Positions 50,306 through 59,839 of a stretch of DNA of 64,000 bases are shown here, piece by piece (position 1 is the first letter of the stretch; each line of letters opens with the position of its first letter). The notes below the pieces were generated by a model that saw only the letters and a list, made by a program, of their open reading frames with translations, did no database searches and was not told where the DNA came from. The stretch spans positions 1 to 64,000 of the forward strand of contig NZ_FNDK01000002.1 in the NCBI RefSeq assembly GCF_900099605.1. Direction: 5' to 3'. The DNA comes from Alteribacillus persepolensis (GTDB lineage: Bacteria; Bacillota; Bacilli; Bacillales; Marinococcaceae). The position numbers were made by a program, and so were the translations under genes.

Positions 50306-51289
50306 GTGAATAAAAAAATGGGCAGTTATATCTTTACTTTGTTAACAGCCGCTCTTTTAGCTGTTTTAAGTGCTTGCGGGAATTCAACGGGAAGTTCGGA
50401 AACAGAAGCTTCATCTTATCCTGAAAAACCAATTAAAATTTCAGTTGGCTTTCCAGCTGGGGCAGTAACAGACACGGTAACAAGAACTATTGCTGAGTCA
50501 CTGACAAAACAGCTGCCAAATGAAGTAGATGTAGCAGTTGAAAATAAACCAGGCGGTGGTGGTGTAGTAGCAGTTACAGACATTGTAAACTCTAATCCAA
50601 ATGGGTACGAAATAGGATTTACACCTAATGGACCATTAACGATGCATACGCATTACGGAAACACCGCATACGACTATGATGACCCGACGCTTATTTCACA
50701 AGTAATTGTTAGTGATTTTATACTTGCCGTCCATCCAGATAGTGAGTGGAAATCGTTTGAGGAATTTTTAGAAAGTACAAAAGACAATCCTGGTTCTGTT
50801 TCGATCGGCACACCAGGGGATGGAAGCAGACCAGATTTAATTATGGACCAGTTGAAGGAGCAAGCGGGAATGGATGTCAATTCGGTACCGTTTGAGGGGA
50901 ACGCTCCTGCTAGAACTGCACTAATGGGCAAAGATGTTGATGCTGTTATTTTAACAGAAACAGATATTTTACCTTACGCGGAAAGTGGAGAATTAAAAGC
51001 TTTATTGAACTTTGGTGAGAAGGAATTTGATGATATTCCTACAGCGCAGGAAAAAGGCTATGACTTGAATGCATCTGCAATATTTTTCTTCTATGGTCCA
51101 AACGATATGCCAAAAGAAATTGTACAAGCATTAGACGGTGCAATACAAAAAGCTATAGATGATCCTGCGGTAGTAGAATCATTTGAACAAGTAGGATTTG
51201 ATATAAATTATAAAAGTTCAGAAGAGATAACAGAAATCATCAAAATGGAATATGAACAGTTAGGAAAATTGATTAATGGTTCTTCATAA
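50306..51289 (+). CDS. tctC: tripartite tricarboxylate transporter binding lipoprotein TctC
   Basis: A 327-residue extracytoplasmic lipoprotein (lipobox LSACGN) of the Bug/TctC family. Marks are YPEKPIKISVGFPAGAVTDT at the N-terminus, VENKPGGGGVVAVTDI and the domain-II motif ARTALMGKDVDAVILTETD. It binds a carboxylate for the TctB/TctA permease. GTG 50306 follows GGGGGGAG. In beta-proteobacteria this family is large; in Bacillaceae the single copies usually sit in catabolic operons such as this. Confidence 0.88.
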   Translation: MNKKMGSYIFTLLTAALLAVLSACGNSTGSSETEASSYPEKPIKISVGFPAGAVTDTVTRTIAESLTKQLPNEVDVAVENKPGGGGVVAVTDIVNSNPNGYEIGFTPNGPLTMHTHYGNTAYDYDDPTLISQVIVSDFILAVHPDSEWKSFEEFLESTKDNPGSVSIGTPGDGSRPDLIMDQLKEQAGMDVNSVPFEGNAPARTALMGKDVDAVILTETDILPYAESGELKALLNFGEKEFDDIPTAQEKGYDLNASAIFFFYGPNDMPKEIVQALDGAIQKAIDDPAVVESFEQVGFDINYKSSEEITEIIKMEYEQLGKLINGSS

Positions 51290-51311
51290 GACGCCTTTTG
51301 AAATAACGCTG

Positions 51312-51333
51312 CTGTTCGATGTAACAGTTTTTT
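51312..51333 (+). terminator. possible attenuator between tctC and tctB
   Basis: CTGTT, 6-nt loop, AACAG and TTTTTT. The stem is only 5 bp, so it may act as a partial terminator that lowers expression of the permease relative to the binding protein. Confidence 0.35.
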
Positions 51334-51350
51334 GAAGAGAGGGAGGAGGA

Positions 51351-51836
51351 ATGAAAATTAATTGGAAAGAGATATTTCCTCAAGTGATAATGGCGCTCTT
51401 TGGGATCTTTCTAATATTAATCATCCCCTATCAAGTCGTAGATAACTCTGAACACAGTGTCGGGCCAGGTTTTTTTCCGACAGCTAGTGCGATTATTATT
51501 GTCGTTTTAAGTGTCGGATCGGTGATTGGAAAGATAGGGAAAGGAAAAGCGGTTCACCAGCAAACCAAACAACAGGTAGCGACGTCAAAAGAAAAAAGAA
51601 ACAGCAAGGGAATTTGGCGGGTTGTTTTCATTACAGCAGGAATTTTCACATGGATATTCGTTATTCCACTCCTAGGCTTTTTTTTAACGACTTTACTGGC
51701 CACCTTGTATTTGATGGTTGTCATAGGGAATAGGAAAAAGCTGCAAATAGTCATGGTCTCTATCTTATTTACTTCTGGCTTGTATTATTTAGTGGAGCAC
51801 TTACTGAAACTTTCTTTTCCTGAAGGGATAATGTAG
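51351..51836 (+). CDS. tctB: tripartite tricarboxylate transporter small subunit TctB
   Basis: A 161-residue protein with four membrane helices and the TctB pattern VGPGFFPTASAIIIVVLSVG after the first helix. It pairs with TctA. A very strong GGGAGGAGG precedes its ATG, in keeping with re-initiation after the possible attenuator. Confidence 0.85.
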   Translation: MKINWKEIFPQVIMALFGIFLILIIPYQVVDNSEHSVGPGFFPTASAIIIVVLSVGSVIGKIGKGKAVHQQTKQQVATSKEKRNSKGIWRVVFITAGIFTWIFVIPLLGFFLTTLLATLYLMVVIGNRKKLQIVMVSILFTSGLYYLVEHLLKLSFPEGIM

Positions 51837-51892
51837 GTCCGAAAAAGCCGTGGATACAATGTGCACGAGTAATTTTGGAAAGGGGGAAAACG

Positions 51893-53377
51893 ATGGCAGA
51901 AAACATTCTTTATGGACTTACACATATATTTACTTGGCAAAACATGCTGTTTATTTTTTTAGGAATATTTGTAGGGCTGTTTGTTGGTGGATTGCCAGGG
52001 TTAAGTGTAACGCTGGCAGTTGCCCTGATGATTCCTTTTACGTTTGGACTTCCTCCTGAATCAGCAATATTGTTGTTGCTTGGAGTCTATTGTGCCGGGA
52101 CATATGCTGGTTCTGTTGGAGCTGTATTATTAAGGACGCCTGGAACTCCAGCTTCAGCAGCTACAGCTGTTGATGGATTTGCTTTGTCTCAAAAGGGTGA
52201 AGCCGGCAAAGCATTAAATGTTTCATTGATAGCTTCTGTTACGGGTGGATTAATAAGCGGTATTTTGCTGCTGTTTGCCGCGCCGCAAATCGCAAAGTTT
52301 GCGCTAAACTTTGGACCTCCTGAATATTTTGCTCTTGCACTTTTTGGGTTAACCATTATTGCAAGCGTCAGCGGCAAATCTTTTAACAAAGGGTTAGTCA
52401 TGGCTAGTCTTGGCGTTTTCATTGCTTCCATTGGATTAGACCCACTCGCAGGCAGTCAGAGGTTAACGTTTGGAAGCAGTGCTCTCTTGTCAGGAGTGAA
52501 TATTATACCAGCACTAATTGGTTTGTTTGCTATTGCCGAAGTATTTAGACAAGTGGAAAAAGGCATGAAGAAAATTTCTACCCCTTCAAAGGTAGACAAC
52601 GAAAAAATAGGCTGGCGTTTTTTAAGACCTTACAAACGGGTTATTTTTAAATCCAGCTTAATCGGCAGTTTCATTGGTTCTATCCCTGGAACCGGAGGAG
52701 CTATTGCTTCTTTTATTAGTTACAATGAAGCTAAGCGTACATCGAAAAATCCAGAACAATATGGAAAGGGCAGTTTAGAGGGGGTAGCAGCATCCGAAGC
52801 CAGTAATAACGGTACAACGGGAGCTACATTAATACCCATGATGACATTAGGGATACCTGGTGATGTCGTTACAGCAGTGCTGTTAAGTTCTCTGTTAATT
52901 CAAGGATTACAACCTGGGCCGGAGTTGTTTGAGCAGCACGGTGGAATGGTGTACACAGTGATGATTGGCTTTATTGTAGTCAACATATGCATGTACATTG
53001 TGGCAAAACTTTCTATTAGAGGATTTAAACGAATTACATTAGTGCCTTCCTCTATATTATTTCCAATTATCTTAGTTTTTTGTTTGGTAGGTTCTTTTGC
53101 TTATGATAACTCTATGACAGCTGTTTGGATTGCTGTTGCATTTGGTTTTATTGGCTATATTCTTCCTAAATTCGGTTATCCCGTCGTCCCGATGTTAATT
53201 GCAATTATTTTGGGGCCGCTGGCGGAAACTTCACTTCGTCAATCGTTAATTATGTCAGAAGGAAGCTTGGTTATTTTTACTGAAAGGCCTGTAGCTGTTG
53301 TTTTTCTTTTATTAGCAGTATTATCTGTATTCGTAGCCTTATATAATCATAGGAAAACGAGGCTGTCGGTACATTAA
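51893..53377 (+). CDS. tctA: tripartite tricarboxylate transporter large subunit TctA
   Basis: A 494-residue, about 12-segment permease. TctA marks are GGLPGLSVTLAVALMIPFTF, the pore motif YAGSVGAVLLRTPGTPASAA, SLIGSFIGSIPGTGGAIASF and TLIPMMTLGIPGDVVTAVLL. ATG 51893 (MAENILYG) follows GGAAAGGGGG. It forms the sodium- or proton-driven channel of the TctCBA importer. Confidence 0.92.
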   Translation: MAENILYGLTHIFTWQNMLFIFLGIFVGLFVGGLPGLSVTLAVALMIPFTFGLPPESAILLLLGVYCAGTYAGSVGAVLLRTPGTPASAATAVDGFALSQKGEAGKALNVSLIASVTGGLISGILLLFAAPQIAKFALNFGPPEYFALALFGLTIIASVSGKSFNKGLVMASLGVFIASIGLDPLAGSQRLTFGSSALLSGVNIIPALIGLFAIAEVFRQVEKGMKKISTPSKVDNEKIGWRFLRPYKRVIFKSSLIGSFIGSIPGTGGAIASFISYNEAKRTSKNPEQYGKGSLEGVAASEASNNGTTGATLIPMMTLGIPGDVVTAVLLSSLLIQGLQPGPELFEQHGGMVYTVMIGFIVVNICMYIVAKLSIRGFKRITLVPSSILFPIILVFCLVGSFAYDNSMTAVWIAVAFGFIGYILPKFGYPVVPMLIAIILGPLAETSLRQSLIMSEGSLVIFTERPVAVVFLLLAVLSVFVALYNHRKTRLSVH

Positions 53378-53409
53378 AAGGTGCAAAATGAAAAGGAGCT
53401 GAAACATCA

Positions 53410-54240
53410 ATGGATCAGGAAGCAAAAGTAATCATGCTCGGAACAGGGGCTCCTGTTCCAAATCTAGAACGTATGCCTTCAGCAGAGTTGTTAATAATGG
53501 AGAACATTCCTATTTTAATTGACTGTGGTGAAGGAGCAACTACACAAATTATGAAAGCAGGGTTTCAACCACAAGATATACATCATTTGTTTTTTACGCA
53601 TTTGCACTGCGATCATATGCTTGGTTACGGACAATTTTTGATTGGCGGTTGGACGTTAGGGCGGAAGAAATTAACTGTTTATGGGCCAAAAGGCACCCGG
53701 GATTTTCATGAAGCAGTACTTAGTACACTGCGCAGTGATGTAGAATATCGAAAGTCACTGGGACGATCCCCCGAAGGAATATTGGACGTTGAGATTATAG
53801 AAATAGAGGATGCAGGATTGGTTAATACAAGCCTGCCTATAGAGGTGACATGCGAAGAAATGGTACACTATGAACCTACTTTTGCATATCGCTTTCAGAC
53901 CAAAGACAAGGCCGTTGTTTTTTCCGGAGATACTTCTCCCGTAAATGCGCTGGTACAGCTGTCAGAAGGAGCAGATGTCATTGTTCATGAATGCTGTTTA
54001 ACATCTAATAGTGCTTATGAAGGTAACGATGAACAAGAGCATAGAATTTGGGAAAGCTTGCAAAGAGAACACTGTACACCTCAACAAGCAGCAGAAACAG
54101 CAAAAAAAGCAGGTGTTTCTACGTTAATCACCAATCATTTTCTTCCAGATATAAATGAAAGGCAGGTTTACGATGAGATAGCATCTGTGTTTAACGGTAA
54201 TATTATTGTTAGTGAAGATCTCCAGGAAATAAAGCTGTAG
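53410..54240 (+). CDS. metallo-beta-lactamase-fold hydrolase, paralog 3
   Basis: A 276-residue third member of the hydrolase set. It has IMLGTGAPVPNLERMPSAEL, THLHCDHMLGYGQFLIGGWT (HxHxDH), MVHYEPTFAYRF, VFSGDTSPVNAL and a late His in ITNHFLPDIN. Two small departures from its paralogs are a Cys inside the metal motif (HLHCDH) and ITNHF for LTHF. It ends the tctCBA operon. Retention of three diverged copies in 6 kb suggests different substrates or sequential steps. Confidence 0.83.
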   Translation: MDQEAKVIMLGTGAPVPNLERMPSAELLIMENIPILIDCGEGATTQIMKAGFQPQDIHHLFFTHLHCDHMLGYGQFLIGGWTLGRKKLTVYGPKGTRDFHEAVLSTLRSDVEYRKSLGRSPEGILDVEIIEIEDAGLVNTSLPIEVTCEEMVHYEPTFAYRFQTKDKAVVFSGDTSPVNALVQLSEGADVIVHECCLTSNSAYEGNDEQEHRIWESLQREHCTPQQAAETAKKAGVSTLITNHFLPDINERQVYDEIASVFNGNIIVSEDLQEIKL

Positions 54241-54271
54241 GTAAGGGTTTTTTAATTAATAAGGATGATAC

Positions 54272-54332
54272 CCCCTATATTCAATGGAAAATAAAGATGC
54301 AGAACATTTCCATTGGAATATAGGGTTTTTTT
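54272..54332 (+). terminator. strong Rho-independent terminator after the TctCBA operon
   Basis: CCCTATATTCAATGGAAA, loop, TTTCCATTGGAATATAGGG and TTTTTTT. The stem is about 18 bp with one mismatch. Confidence 0.85.
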
Positions 54333-54427
54333 CTGTTATGAATGAAAGAGAAAGACTTTTTGATGTGTACGCCGCTTCATAAGAAATGTATGATGGAATA
54401 CGATCAGGTGGAGGGGAGGATCGTGTT

Positions 54428-56635
54428 ATGGTCAATAAGCGAGAGAAAGTAATGAAAAAAGTAGAAGACCATCTTCGCATGACATCCAGGCAGCTTGTTC
54501 AATTTGATACAGAGGAAGAGGCGCTGCAGTATTTAACAGATTCGTTTCAATCGGAATTAAGCTGTGATTTCGTCAGTGTGATTTTGATTGAGAATGAGAA
54601 TTTAATTCCAAAAGTGTGGAGTGGTGAGCTGCAGTGGCTGAAGGAATCTTTTCCTTTGCCCATTCATGCGTGTTATGAAGGGCTGTTTCAGTCGAGTTTA
54701 ACGTATAAAGACATCGACAAGGGAGAGTCATGTGCCTTTTTAGATCTATTAAACAGGGATAAGGTGAAAACGTGGTTTACCGTGCCGCTTCAGGATGAGT
54801 CCAACATTTACGGGTTTTGTGCGATTGGTTATTTAGAAGAAATTCCTTTATTGCAAATGAGTAATATATTTACTGAATTTGGCCGAGACGTAGCCGTCGC
54901 ATTAACATTAGCCAAACAAAAAGAATCAGAACGAAAGAAAATGTGGGGCATGGAGTGGATGAACCAAAATATTTTGCTCGATGAATCGGTGGAGTCATTG
55001 GTATCAAAATTAGTAGAACGCACCGGGAAAGGAACCCAGGCGCAATTTGCAGGGATATATTTGTTTAACGATAAGGAGAATTGCTTTACATTTCAGCCTC
55101 CTGCATATGGGAAGCTAACGAAACCAATGTATATTAATGTGAAAGAAAACTATGAAATGAAAGAATACTTTCCTTACATAGAAACGCCAGGTGGAGATGA
55201 ATTAACAGTTCCCATGGTATTGGATGTAAAAACCATTGGTGTGCTCCACGTAGAGCAAAAGAGAATGGGTAATGTTTTCACGAAAGAAGATAGAGAGATT
55301 TTGGAATTAATGGCGAATCATGTTGCTTCTACTCTAGAAAATATCCGTCTGTATAATAACGAAAAAAATCATAAAAAGAAGCTGCATGAATTATTGAACT
55401 ATCAGCAGAAGTTAATTATTGAAACAGTGGAAAAAGATAATTTTGACGGTATTACATCCACATTAAGTGCTATTTTTGCTGAACCTGTTGTGTTGTTTGA
55501 CCGGTTTATGCGTCCGATGTCTTTTGATGATACATTTGGCGACATCCACATAGACACCATTGCACGGGCTGCAGTCGAAGAAGTATCTCAGCTGCAGCAG
55601 CAAGACACTGCATTTATGCTAACAGTCTGTAAAGAAACGAATGTTTCGTTCTGGCCCATTAATGGCGGTGGTGATTTGTTAGGTTATCTTGCTGTTTGTG
55701 TCAACCAAAAAGAATTTGATGATTTTGACCGTTTGACAGTAGATCTTGTAAGAAACATTTACTCCATTCAATTTATTAAGCAAAAGCTGGTGCTGGATGC
55801 AAAAGAACAAGTGAAAGACAGTTTTATCAACAAACTGCTTGTAACATCCATTGAAAATAAAGAAAGCATTATTCAATACGCCAATATCTTTCAGTGGGAT
55901 CCGTTTAAACATCACCGCGTTGCCGTATTGTCTGTAGATGTAAAACATCCCGGACACACAGATGAAGATATTCTAGCAGCACAAGCGACCAAGTCTTTAA
56001 TGATGGATCAGCTAAAAACGAGAATTATGATGAACGAAAAGGATATACTGCTAGCCACAAAAGGTGATGACTATGTATTAATTGTACCGGCTGAAAAAGA
56101 AGAAAATACCCTTCAATATTGGAAGGCATTCAAAAAAAACATTGACCGGTGGCTGAAAACGGGGAGAGCAGACGGCCGTGCTTATTTGGGGATTGGAAGT
56201 ATGGCAGAGAAAATAGAAGATTATTATGGGTGCTACCAAGAAGCAATGCAAGCGTTACATGTTGTCAAACAGCGCGATACAGAAAATGGCTGTGCTTTTT
56301 TTGAAAAGCTGGGATCTTATACGCTCCTGCACCACATTAAGGATATTGAGGCTGCTTCTTTGTTCATTAAAAAACAACTGTCCCCGCTGCTTTCCTACTC
56401 TGATGGGAAAAGCATGGACTTATTTGAAACGCTCAGAATTTACTTGCAGCACAATGGCAGCATAAAGAAAACATCGGAAGCACTTTATATTCATCGCAGT
56501 TCGTTGTTATACCGTTTGGAAAAAATACAACAATTATTGCAAATAGACATTAATGATTCTCAAAATCGTTTTGATTTAATGCTGGCTTATAAATTGTATG
56601 AGTTGAGTTCAGCAAATGAGGGACAGCTGGAATAA
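54428..56635 (+). CDS. GAF-containing PucR/CdaR-type transcriptional regulator
   Basis: A 735-residue regulator. Two GAF-like domains occupy roughly residues 20-310 (the second ends VLHVEQKRMGNVFTKEDREI and LMANHVASTLENIRLYNN). A helical spacer and a CdaR/GGDEF-like region lie in the middle (about 450-620), and the PucR-type helix-turn-helix closes the protein (GSIKKTSEALYIHRSSLLYR, then LEKIQQLLQIDI). ATG 54428 follows GGGGAGGA. It precedes the beta-oxidation operon in the same direction; the operon promoter has a poor -35, as expected for an activated promoter. The ligand of the GAF domains is unknown. Confidence 0.82.
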   Translation: MVNKREKVMKKVEDHLRMTSRQLVQFDTEEEALQYLTDSFQSELSCDFVSVILIENENLIPKVWSGELQWLKESFPLPIHACYEGLFQSSLTYKDIDKGESCAFLDLLNRDKVKTWFTVPLQDESNIYGFCAIGYLEEIPLLQMSNIFTEFGRDVAVALTLAKQKESERKKMWGMEWMNQNILLDESVESLVSKLVERTGKGTQAQFAGIYLFNDKENCFTFQPPAYGKLTKPMYINVKENYEMKEYFPYIETPGGDELTVPMVLDVKTIGVLHVEQKRMGNVFTKEDREILELMANHVASTLENIRLYNNEKNHKKKLHELLNYQQKLIIETVEKDNFDGITSTLSAIFAEPVVLFDRFMRPMSFDDTFGDIHIDTIARAAVEEVSQLQQQDTAFMLTVCKETNVSFWPINGGGDLLGYLAVCVNQKEFDDFDRLTVDLVRNIYSIQFIKQKLVLDAKEQVKDSFINKLLVTSIENKESIIQYANIFQWDPFKHHRVAVLSVDVKHPGHTDEDILAAQATKSLMMDQLKTRIMMNEKDILLATKGDDYVLIVPAEKEENTLQYWKAFKKNIDRWLKTGRADGRAYLGIGSMAEKIEDYYGCYQEAMQALHVVKQRDTENGCAFFEKLGSYTLLHHIKDIEAASLFIKKQLSPLLSYSDGKSMDLFETLRIYLQHNGSIKKTSEALYIHRSSLLYRLEKIQQLLQIDINDSQNRFDLMLAYKLYELSSANEGQLE

Positions 56636-56711
56636 TGCTTTTGTACATTTTGTATGAAAAAACAACTTTTTTTCCAACTTGGTGTATGTATTTTTTGAGG
56701 TAGCAGTTATT

Positions 56712-56717
56712 TATAAT
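56712..56717 (+). promoter_or_regulatory. -10 element of the beta-oxidation operon promoter
   Basis: A perfect TATAAT lies 41 bp before the hydroxyacyl-CoA dehydrogenase start, with no -35-like hexamer at 16-18 bp. This suggests dependence on an activator, probably the PucR-type protein upstream. Confidence 0.4.
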
Positions 56718-56757
56718 AAAAGTAGAAAATGGAACAAAACACAGGAGGGGGAAAACA

Positions 56758-57612
56758 ATGAGTATTCAAAAAGTAGCTGTTGTAGGGGCAGGATCGATGG
56801 GAAGCGGTATTGCAAATCTTGCTGCTATGAATGGATATGGTGTTATTTTACGAGATATTAAGGAAGAGTTTTTAGATAAAGGTCTGTCTCGTATTGAAGC
56901 ATTTATGGATAAAAGTGTTTCTAAGGGAAAAATGACAGAAGAGGAAAAATTAAAGGCATTAGAAAATATTCAAACAACGACAGATATTAACGCAGCAGCT
57001 GAAGCGGATTTTGTTATTGAAGCTGTAATTGAAGACATCGAGGTCAAAAAAAGTGTATTTTCTGAATTGGATGAAATCGTAAGAGAAGATGTTATTCTTG
57101 CAACAAACACGTCGTCTATGTCCATTACAGAAATCGCAAATGCCACGAAGCGTCCGGATCGTGTAGCGGGCATGCATTTTTTTAATCCAGCACAGCTCAT
57201 GAAGTTAGTCGAAGTTGTTCGAGGCTTTTATACGAGTGATGAAACAGTAGAAGAGGTTAAAGAATTATCTAAAAAGTTAAACAAAGAGCCGGTAGAAGTG
57301 AAAAAAGATACACCAGGGTTTATTGTCAACCGCATTATGATACCGCAGTTTATTGAAGCCATTAAATTAGTTGAAGAAGGTGTAGCTTCTCCGGAAGATA
57401 TCGATAAAGCTGTAACTCTTGGATTGAATTATCCAATGGGACCATTTACATTGCAGGACTTTGCAGGGGTAGATATTGGATACCACACAATGGAATATTT
57501 CCAGCAAGAATTTAACGAAGACCGATTTGCACCGCCAATGTATTTGAAACAATTAATGAGAACAGGAAGAGTCGGTAAAAAAGCAGGCGCTGGATTTTAC
57601 GATTATAATTAA
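56758..57612 (+). CDS. 3-hydroxyacyl-CoA (3-hydroxybutyryl-CoA) dehydrogenase
   Basis: A 284-residue NAD-dependent enzyme of beta-oxidation that oxidises L-3-hydroxyacyl-CoA to 3-oxoacyl-CoA. The Rossmann motif is VVGAGSMGSGIANLAAMNGY. The catalytic pair appears as Glu in IEAVIEDIEVKK and His in GMHFFNPAQLMKLVE. The C-terminal helical domain shows PGFIVNRIMIPQFIEAI and LGLNYPMGPFTLQDFAG. The length is that of stand-alone HbdA/PaaH enzymes. CAGGAGGGGG precedes the ATG. Confidence 0.9.
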   Translation: MSIQKVAVVGAGSMGSGIANLAAMNGYGVILRDIKEEFLDKGLSRIEAFMDKSVSKGKMTEEEKLKALENIQTTTDINAAAEADFVIEAVIEDIEVKKSVFSELDEIVREDVILATNTSSMSITEIANATKRPDRVAGMHFFNPAQLMKLVEVVRGFYTSDETVEEVKELSKKLNKEPVEVKKDTPGFIVNRIMIPQFIEAIKLVEEGVASPEDIDKAVTLGLNYPMGPFTLQDFAGVDIGYHTMEYFQQEFNEDRFAPPMYLKQLMRTGRVGKKAGAGFYDYN

Positions 57613-57632
57613 TACCAACGGAGGGAATGCCA

Positions 57633-58412
57633 ATGAGTTATGAAACAATTATCTGTGAAGTAGAAAATAATGTTGCAGTAGTAACGATTGATCGTCCGCC
57701 AGTGAATCCGCTGAATGGCCAGGTATTTCAAGAGTTAGCTGATGTGATGGATGAACTAGACCGTAACGATAATGTTCGGGCGATTGTTATAACAGGAAGC
57801 GGCGAAAAAGCGTTTGTTGCTGGCGCTGATATTAATGAAATGGCCTCTTTGGATGTAGTAGGCATTAATAAATCCAATCAGCAATCCCGAAGCGCATATT
57901 CCAAAATTGAAAACGTTAACAAACCGGTAATTGCTGCCATTAATGGTCTTGCTTTAGGCGGCGGCCTGGAATTAGCGCTCGTGTGTGATTTGCGTATATG
58001 TTCGGAAAAAGCGAAGTTCGCGTTCCCGGAAGTTGGCCTTGGTATTATTCCGGGCGGAGGCGGAACACAGCGTTTACAGCGAATCGTTGGTCAAGGCGTG
58101 GCGAAAGAACTTCTCTATTTTGGTGATATGTTTGATGCCCAGCGCGCTGAAGAGCTGCAGCTTGTAAACAAAGTAGTAGAGTCTGAAAAAGTAGTAGAAG
58201 AAGCGAAAAAATGGGCAGAAAAATTAACAGAACAGCCGCCTGTTGCTCTGCAAATGGTAAAAACAGCAGTGAATACTGGAGCAAGCCTTGATTTGGAGTC
58301 TGGCTTAACATTAGAAAACCATTGTTTTTGTAATGCATTTGTGTCAGAGGATGCCAAAGAAGGGCTTACAGCTTTCTCAGAAAAGCGCAAGCCGGTCTTT
58401 CAAGGAAGATAA
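57633..58412 (+). CDS. enoyl-CoA hydratase
   Basis: A 259-residue crotonase-family protein that hydrates trans-2-enoyl-CoA. CoA-binding and oxyanion motifs are AFVAGADINEM and INGLALGGGLELALVCD. Both catalytic glutamates are present: one in GGGLELAL and one in PEVGLGIIPGGGGTQRL. ATG 57633 has GGAGGG 8 nt upstream and gives MSYETII; the ATG at 57627 is too close to it. It is 20 bp after the dehydrogenase. Confidence 0.9.
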   Translation: MSYETIICEVENNVAVVTIDRPPVNPLNGQVFQELADVMDELDRNDNVRAIVITGSGEKAFVAGADINEMASLDVVGINKSNQQSRSAYSKIENVNKPVIAAINGLALGGGLELALVCDLRICSEKAKFAFPEVGLGIIPGGGGTQRLQRIVGQGVAKELLYFGDMFDAQRAEELQLVNKVVESEKVVEEAKKWAEKLTEQPPVALQMVKTAVNTGASLDLESGLTLENHCFCNAFVSEDAKEGLTAFSEKRKPVFQGR

Positions 58413-58436
58413 AAAGCAGAGAGGAGGAAAAAAGAC

Positions 58437-59618
58437 ATGGCAGAAGGCATTGTATTACTGGAAGGAGCACGCACGCCGTTTGCAAATATCTCAGGGTCTT
58501 TTCGCGGGATAACAGCAACTGAACTAGGGGTGCACGCTGCAAAAGGAGCTATAGAGAAAGCCGATATCTCTGCAGAAGATATTGATCATGTGGTGTTTGG
58601 CAACGTACAGCAGTCCAGCAAGGATGCACATTTGTTGGCAAGACACGTTGGTCTGAAATCTGGAACACGCCAAGACGTACCCGCTGTTACGATTAATCGT
58701 GTATGCGGAACGGGGGTTGAGGCTATCTTAGCTGGTGCCCGCCACATTCTAGCAGGAGAAGCACAAGTAGTATTAGCCGGCGGGACAGAAAGCATGAGTC
58801 AAGTGCCGCATGTTGTTCCAGGCATGAGATGGGGAAGTCCGCTGGGCGGTCCGAAGATGGAAGATTGGTTGTGGGATGGCTTACTGGATACAAATGCTGG
58901 CTGCACCATGGCAGAAACCGCAGAGAACTTAGCTGAAAAATACAGCATCAGCCGCGAAGAAGTGGATGAGCATGCGCATGCCAGTCATCAACGGGCTATT
59001 GCTGCTAGAGAAAAAGGTTATTTAGCAGAAGAAATTGTCCCGGTTACCGTGAAGGGAAGAAAAGGCGATGAAGTGATTGAAGAGGATCAACATGTTCGTG
59101 AAACAAGCATGGAACAGCTCGGTAAATTAAAGGCTCGCTTCATAGAAAACGGAGTGGTGACACCAGGTAATGCGAGCGGTATGGTAGATGGAGCAGCAGC
59201 TGTAGTTATTGCATCGGAAAGCTATGCCGAACAAAAAGGGTTAACGCCGATAGCACGTTTGAAGGCTTGGGACGTTGTTGGTGTGGAACCAAAATATATG
59301 GGGATCGGTCCTGTTCCAGCCATTCAAGGCGCTTTGAAAAAGGCAGATTTGTCCTTAGGCGACTTGGGCTTAATTGAAATAAACGAAGCTTTCTCTGCTC
59401 AATACTTAGCTTGTCAAAAAGAGCTTGGGTTTGATCTGGAGCAAGGAAACGTAAATGGAGGAGCTGTTGCTATCGGCCATCCGCTGGCTGCAAGCGGCAC
59501 GCGTATTTCATTGACGCTGGCCTATGAATTAAAACGAAGAAATGCAGCGTATGGTGTTTCCGCTGTCTGTATCGGCGGAGGTCAAGGGATTGCAGCGATT
59601 TGGGAGAGCATATCATAA
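58437..59618 (+). CDS. acetyl-CoA acetyltransferase (thiolase)
   Basis: A 393-residue thiolase that cleaves 3-oxoacyl-CoA to acetyl-CoA and a shortened acyl-CoA. Nucleophile Cys is in NRVCGTGVEAILAGARHI. The motifs NGGAVAIGHPLAASGTRI (His) and AVCIGGGQGIAAIWE (second Cys) complete the active site. AGAGAGGAGG precedes its ATG. With the previous two genes it completes one beta-oxidation spiral except for the dehydrogenase, which is at 62826. Confidence 0.92.
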   Translation: MAEGIVLLEGARTPFANISGSFRGITATELGVHAAKGAIEKADISAEDIDHVVFGNVQQSSKDAHLLARHVGLKSGTRQDVPAVTINRVCGTGVEAILAGARHILAGEAQVVLAGGTESMSQVPHVVPGMRWGSPLGGPKMEDWLWDGLLDTNAGCTMAETAENLAEKYSISREEVDEHAHASHQRAIAAREKGYLAEEIVPVTVKGRKGDEVIEEDQHVRETSMEQLGKLKARFIENGVVTPGNASGMVDGAAAVVIASESYAEQKGLTPIARLKAWDVVGVEPKYMGIGPVPAIQGALKKADLSLGDLGLIEINEAFSAQYLACQKELGFDLEQGNVNGGAVAIGHPLAASGTRISLTLAYELKRRNAAYGVSAVCIGGGQGIAAIWESIS

Positions 59619-59626
59619 AAAAGCAA

Positions 59627-59655
59627 GTAAGGGGACAGCACTGCTGTTTCCCTTT
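59627..59655 (+). terminator. possible terminator after the thiolase gene
   Basis: AAGGGGACAGC, short loop, GCTGTTTCCCTTT, with an internal mismatch and a weak T-run. It may be partial, since the following genes fit the same pathway. Confidence 0.4.
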
Positions 59656-59688
59656 CAGAAGGTGAGAAAGTATCAAAGTTGGCGTTTT

Positions 59689-59805
59689 CATGGTCTGGCG
59701 CAAGCACCTGCTCGCCCGAGATTCTTCTGATTCGTTTTGGAAAGAAACAATCAGCCGGGTCCTCGAGAGTGAATCGATCGTGACCAAGGCGCTTGCGTTT
59801 TTCTT
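59689..59805 (+). repeat. degenerate intergenic repeat, third copy
   Basis: Starts CATGGTCTGGCGCAAGCACC, continues TGCTCGCCCGAGATTCTTCT, and ends GACCAAGGCGCTTGCGTTTTTCT. It aligns with 34157-34284 by eye at clearly above chance identity, with short gaps in the middle. Like that copy it sits in the 5' UTR of the next gene and has complementary ends (CGCAAGC and GCTTGCG). Confidence 0.65.
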
Positions 59806-59839
59806 ACCGCCTGTGCGTGTTGAAAGGGGAGTGTAAGCC

